From contig CAJUNI010000008.1 of the NCBI GenBank assembly GCA_910587945.1, positions 1-9,460 on the forward strand: 9,460 nt of DNA, written 5' to 3'. Numbering within the stretch: position 1 is the stretch's first letter; each line of letters begins with the position of its first letter. The translations under genes were made by a program, and so were the position numbers. Below, in pieces: positions 6,461 to 9,460 of the stretch. The notes beneath the pieces are model-generated. The model was not told the DNA's origin and ran no database searches. It was given only the letters and a program-made list of their open reading frames with translations. This stretch comes from an uncultured Parvibacter sp. (GTDB lineage Bacteria > Actinomycetota > Coriobacteriia > Coriobacteriales > Eggerthellaceae).

Positions 6461-7189
6461 ATGAAACGCACCATTATTGAGATTGATGAAGATGCCTGCA
6501 CGGGTTGCCGGCTTTGTGTGGACGCCTGCCATGAAGGAGCCATTGGGCTCGTAGATGGCAAAGCGCGGCTGCTTCGTGATGACTACTGCGACGGACTCGG
6601 CGATTGCTTGCCGGCGTGCCCGACCGGAGCCATTACCTTTGTGGAGCGGGAAGCTGAAGCCTATGATGCCGACGCCGTGGCGGCTCATCTGGCGGCTCGG
6701 AAGGCTGAGGCTGCTTCAGCGGGTGGCTTCCAGGAGGTAAGCGCTACGGTAGCGGCTACTCCCGATGGGGAAGTGGTGGAGCCATCACTGGCTTCGCCTG
6801 CCCAGAGTTGTCTGAATCAGTGGCCGGTGCAGATTAAGTTGATGCCGGTGCAAGCTCCCTATTATCAGGGTAATGGCCTCCTGGTAGCTGCTGATTGCAC
6901 GGCCTTTGCCTGTGCTGATTTCCATCAGCGCTTGATGGGACAAAACGTCACTATCATTGGCTGCCCCAAGCTGGATGAAGGAAGCTATCTGGAGAAACTG
7001 ACGGCTATTCTGTCTTCCAATGACATAACGGCGCTCACTATTGCGCGCATGGAAGTGCCCTGTTGTGGTGGTCTTGAGCGGGCAGCCTTGGGTGCTTTGG
7101 AGGCTTCCGGCCGTGATATTCCTGCCCGGGTGATCACCTTCTCCGTGACGGGAGACATCATTGCCGAAGAGACCATCGTCCGCGAATAG
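6461..7189 (+). CDS. 4Fe-4S ferredoxin-type protein with conserved cysteine-rich C-terminal domain
   Basis: Cytosolic iron-sulfur protein of 242 residues. The N-terminal bacterial-ferredoxin fold (1-62) has the first motif intact: Cys13, Cys16, Cys19, Cys23 (CTGCRLCVDAC). The second is incomplete: Cys43, Cys49 and Cys53 (CDGLGDCLPACP), with Leu46 where the middle cysteine of CxxCxxCxxxCP would be. A variable Ala/Glu-rich linker (about 63-115) leads to a C-terminal domain (118-242) with conserved-looking cysteines: AADCTAFACADFH (143-155), IIGCPKLDE (165-173) and RMEVPCCGG (196-204). I recall this architecture from uncharacterised anaerobe proteins annotated only as 4Fe-4S binding; the partner and reaction are not known, but electron transfer is a reasonable inference. 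The start is ATG 6461, with GAAAGGA 6 nt upstream. Upstream codons stay open to 6350 but lack a ribosome site and ferredoxin similarity. It may be monocistronic, as 172 nt separate it from queC. Confidence 0.85.
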   Translation: MKRTIIEIDEDACTGCRLCVDACHEGAIGLVDGKARLLRDDYCDGLGDCLPACPTGAITFVEREAEAYDADAVAAHLAARKAEAASAGGFQEVSATVAATPDGEVVEPSLASPAQSCLNQWPVQIKLMPVQAPYYQGNGLLVAADCTAFACADFHQRLMGQNVTIIGCPKLDEGSYLEKLTAILSSNDITALTIARMEVPCCGGLERAALGALEASGRDIPARVITFSVTGDIIAEETIVRE

Positions 7190-7194
7190 AGGGC

Positions 7195-7223
7195 AAATAA
7201 AAGAAGATCCGCCAGTGATCTTC
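7195..7223 (-). terminator. Intrinsic terminator of the minus-strand helicase gene
   Basis: Read on the minus strand, GAAGATC (7223-7217) pairs perfectly with GATCTTC (7209-7203) around a 7-nt loop and is followed directly by TTTTATTT, a good U tract. It lies 70 nt after the helicase stop codon. On the plus strand the hairpin is followed by AATGAGAG, with no T run, so it is not a convincing terminator for the ferredoxin gene. The loop is complementary to a segment 14 nt upstream in the same minus-strand transcript. Confidence 0.8.
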
Positions 7224-7292
7224 AATGAGAGACTGGCGAGTTCTCTGCTGCGCGGAATCAAGACGCTGGTCAAAGCGCTCTAAAAAGGTTGC

Positions 7293-9460
7293 TTACTTTA
7301 TCCACCAGGCATCACGACCTTTGGTCACGCGACCGCCGCCTTCCTTGTATCTAAATTTTGCGCCGCGCTTTTCGAGTTCTGCCATCGGACGCACAAGCTC
7401 GCGTCCTCCTACAGCCCAGAGGCTCCCGCCTTTCTCGCGTTTGTCGACATAAGAGATACCCTTGCCCTCCAAGTACTCAATGACCCAATCATTGTCCTTT
7501 TCTGAAGGAGTATCTGCGGGTGTTACGGGAGGTACTACCGCGGGAGAAGGTTCGCTCGGTTGCTTTGAAACTTCGCGAATTTGGCTTTGGTTTAAAGCTT
7601 CTTGGGTTTTGCTGTGATTCCGATTCTGCGGCTTATCTTCGGTAGAAGAAGTCTGGCGGGTCGCGATTGCTACGGAGGGCTTTTGCTTGTCGAGTCCGGT
7701 GGGGAGTACCAAGGATTCTTGGCGCGCCATTTCAAGGTAATCAATTTCACTCAAAGCGGTATCGAATAGACCGACGTGCTTTCCGCGATGCTTATTGATG
7801 CCGGTATAAGAGAGGCTGGCATCTTCATAGCGACGGAACTTATATACGGCATCGTTCATCAGATCGTTGTTGAACACGCCTAACGAAACCAGAAGCTCGA
7901 AGTCTTGTACCGTAAGACCGGTAACCTTGCGGAACAGTCCCGGTTCAAGCTGAGTGATAACGTCGCGGAGGGTCTCTTCCCGATAATCAGTCAAATACAT
8001 GAATACCGGAATGCGTGTGGCGAACTTAATTAGCTTTTCTTGGATCTCTTTGCGCTTGGTCTTGTACTCCTTCTCAGCTTCGGAGAGTTCTTTCTTTTCT
8101 TTCTTTGTCAATTCGCGATCTTCTTCAGCGGCTTGCTTTTTTGCTTTTTTGACTGCTTCGGATTTGTTGATGATGGTCTCGATGTCTTTGTTGAGACTGC
8201 GGAATCCCTCGATGTTCATGAGGGCGTCCAAGGCATTTTGGTTGGCCAGGATGCGAGAGAGTGTCTGGTTGTCTACATTCACCAACAACGCGCTTTCCCA
8301 TCGTCGAGCAAGTAGCGTGGCTGATGTACCTGCCATAGCAATGTCCAGGATTTCCGAGGCGCTCACTTCTTTCATGGTTGCCCCGTCGTAGGCAAGCACA
8401 GGCAAAAAGTCGATGAATTCGCCCACCTTTTGCTCCGGACTCACATTGGCGGTAGAAAGTCGGCAGCTATAGTCGGAAATCATGCGCAGCGAGCGGTCGA
8501 GGGCAAAGTCAAACACGTAGCATTCTTGCTTAATAATCTCTTCCTCGTTGTGATCATTTTTGACCGTCCAGGGGCTTTGGACGCGAAACGCTGCCTGGAA
8601 ATAAGTCTCGGGGCTTTTCATGTTGGTGAGCATGAAGATGCCGGTCCAAGGTTTTATGGTCACGCCAGTCGTTAGCTTTCCGCAGGTGAGCGTAATGGTT
8701 TTGGAATGGAGGGGATCTTGCATCGTGTCTTGCACACGCTCAAGTGCTGCAAGACCAGTCCCGGCTTCGATACCAGCGGCTACGTTCACGGTGTAGTCGT
8801 GGAAGAACGTATTTTGGGGTTCAGCCAGTAAGTTCCTCATGGCGTAGCAGGAATTCACCCTGGGGAGGAACCAAGCTGTGTGATTGAGCACGTTGAGCAA
8901 GCGTGTATCGGAATAGGGGAGAGCGGGTTTCTCGCGGCCGAGCATCAGATCGTTTTGGGCTTGGGGCAAATAGGCGCCGCGCATCAAGTCAAGCCATTTT
9001 TGCACATAGGATTTTAGAACGAATTCCGCTTCAGCTCCTTCACCTTTGGCTTCGAAAAATATATTCAAATCAAAGGAGTCAAACTCACCGCCACGAGCAA
9101 TATCGATGATCTCATCAGGCATTTTGTAGGTAAGCATAACCATGCGAGGTAAGGACGCATAGGGGTTTGGTGTGTTGGGATGCTCCCGAGGCCAGGCTTC
9201 TTTCGCTGCTTGCTCGTCGGAGTAGGTCCAGTTGAAGATTTGTTCTTCAATGAATTCGCCGGAAGCAAGGGCTCGGAACGGAGTCCCCGATAGGAACAGA
9301 TAGTGCTTGGTGGTTATAGGAAGATAGGTCTCGTCATATTCCGCCATGTCGTTGAGGCGGGTCTCCGAGGCAGTGGTGATTACCTCTTCGGTGGTGTTGA
9401 GCTCGTCGTCATCTTCCTGGGCGAAAAGATTTTTAGAATTTTCGTTCCAGGCGCCAAAGT
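7293..9460 (-). CDS. SF2 helicase/translocase, restriction-enzyme R-subunit-like (N-terminus beyond window)
   Basis: The frame is open from the window's right edge (9458) to a TAA at 7295-7293, giving 721 visible residues; the ATP-binding motifs I and II lie outside. Numbered from the internal Met at 9347, visible elements are: LFLSGTPF (17-24, helicase motif III-like with the SGTP form seen in restriction helicases); TCGKLTTGVTIKPW (221-234, motif V-like); SPETYFQAAFRVQSPW (245-260, motif VI-like, with QAAFR in place of QxxGR); a Lys/Glu-rich coiled coil (about 395-440); a Ser/Pro/Gln linker (about 553-616); and a compact C-terminal module (619-684) ending GGGRVTKGRDAWWIK. The likely role is ATP-driven DNA translocation in a restriction-modification or other defence system, inferred from these motifs. 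No nuclease or methylase motif is seen here. It converges on the ferredoxin gene. One 60-base sample (8041-8100) has 27 G+C against 37 at 3961-4020, hinting at foreign origin. The Met at 9347 is not a real start: coding sequence continues through it. Confidence 0.8.
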   Translation of the reverse strand, partial: FGAWNENSKNLFAQEDDDELNTTEEVITTASETRLNDMAEYDETYLPITTKHYLFLSGTPFRALASGEFIEEQIFNWTYSDEQAAKEAWPREHPNTPNPYASLPRMVMLTYKMPDEIIDIARGGEFDSFDLNIFFEAKGEGAEAEFVLKSYVQKWLDLMRGAYLPQAQNDLMLGREKPALPYSDTRLLNVLNHTAWFLPRVNSCYAMRNLLAEPQNTFFHDYTVNVAAGIEAGTGLAALERVQDTMQDPLHSKTITLTCGKLTTGVTIKPWTGIFMLTNMKSPETYFQAAFRVQSPWTVKNDHNEEEIIKQECYVFDFALDRSLRMISDYSCRLSTANVSPEQKVGEFIDFLPVLAYDGATMKEVSASEILDIAMAGTSATLLARRWESALLVNVDNQTLSRILANQNALDALMNIEGFRSLNKDIETIINKSEAVKKAKKQAAEEDRELTKKEKKELSEAEKEYKTKRKEIQEKLIKFATRIPVFMYLTDYREETLRDVITQLEPGLFRKVTGLTVQDFELLVSLGVFNNDLMNDAVYKFRRYEDASLSYTGINKHRGKHVGLFDTALSEIDYLEMARQESLVLPTGLDKQKPSVAIATRQTSSTEDKPQNRNHSKTQEALNQSQIREVSKQPSEPSPAVVPPVTPADTPSEKDNDWVIEYLEGKGISYVDKREKGGSLWAVGGRELVRPMAELEKRGAKFRYKEGGGRVTKGRDAWWIK

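Noticed and set aside
7203..7223. Bidirectional terminator also serving the ferredoxin gene
   Set aside because: The plus-strand side has no T run after the stem (AATGAGAG), so only minus-strand termination is supported.
1..9460. CRISPR array, tRNA or rRNA genes, insertion sequence ends
   Set aside because: No regularly spaced repeats, cloverleaf-like segments, rRNA-like stretches, transposase motifs or terminal inverted repeats were seen on reading through both strands.

Overview
This 9.46 kb window is bacterial chromosome from a moderately GC-rich organism. The combination of genes suggests an anaerobic actinobacterium, most likely of class Coriobacteriia. The clues are a DHA2-type efflux protein, an ABC-F protein with a GRNGDGKST Walker A of actinobacterial flavour, a queuosine-precursor operon, and an iron-sulfur protein type I associate with anaerobes. 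This assignment is inference; the window holds no rRNA or other marker gene.

Layout. Positions 1-112 hold the tail of an unrecognised plus-strand gene, closed by a hairpin terminator at 121-147. From 252 to 4184 three plus-strand genes follow: an MFS drug-efflux-type transporter, a duplicated-ATPase ABC-F protein (Uup-like, with a C-terminal coiled coil), and a YigZ/IMPACT-family protein. The last two are 3 nt apart and look translationally coupled. A perfect TATAAT at 4270-4275 then opens a tight operon, queD-queE-queC (4297-6288). Its products convert dihydroneopterin triphosphate via CPH4 and CDG to preQ0, the precursor of queuosine (and of archaeosine or 7-deazaguanine DNA modifications). 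No folE, queF, tgt or queA lies in the window. After a 172-nt gap comes a two-domain ferredoxin-like protein (6461-7189).

The right-hand 2.2 kb differs. A long minus-strand gene (7293 to beyond 9460) encodes the C-terminal part of a superfamily 2 helicase/translocase resembling restriction-enzyme R subunits. It has motif III-, V- and VI-like segments, a lysine/glutamate-rich coiled coil, a low-complexity linker and a small C-terminal domain. It converges on the ferredoxin gene and ends at a good minus-strand intrinsic terminator (7195-7223). It looks AT-richer than the left side and is probably the edge of an accessory or defence region continuing to the right.

The left 7.2 kb is mostly recognisable conserved biology. 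The less ordinary points are the helicase and its C-terminal module, a terminator whose loop is perfectly complementary to a nearby segment, the missing second-cluster cysteine in the ferredoxin-like protein, and deviations from consensus in the MFS and ABC-F proteins. No wholly new system can be demonstrated from this window alone.
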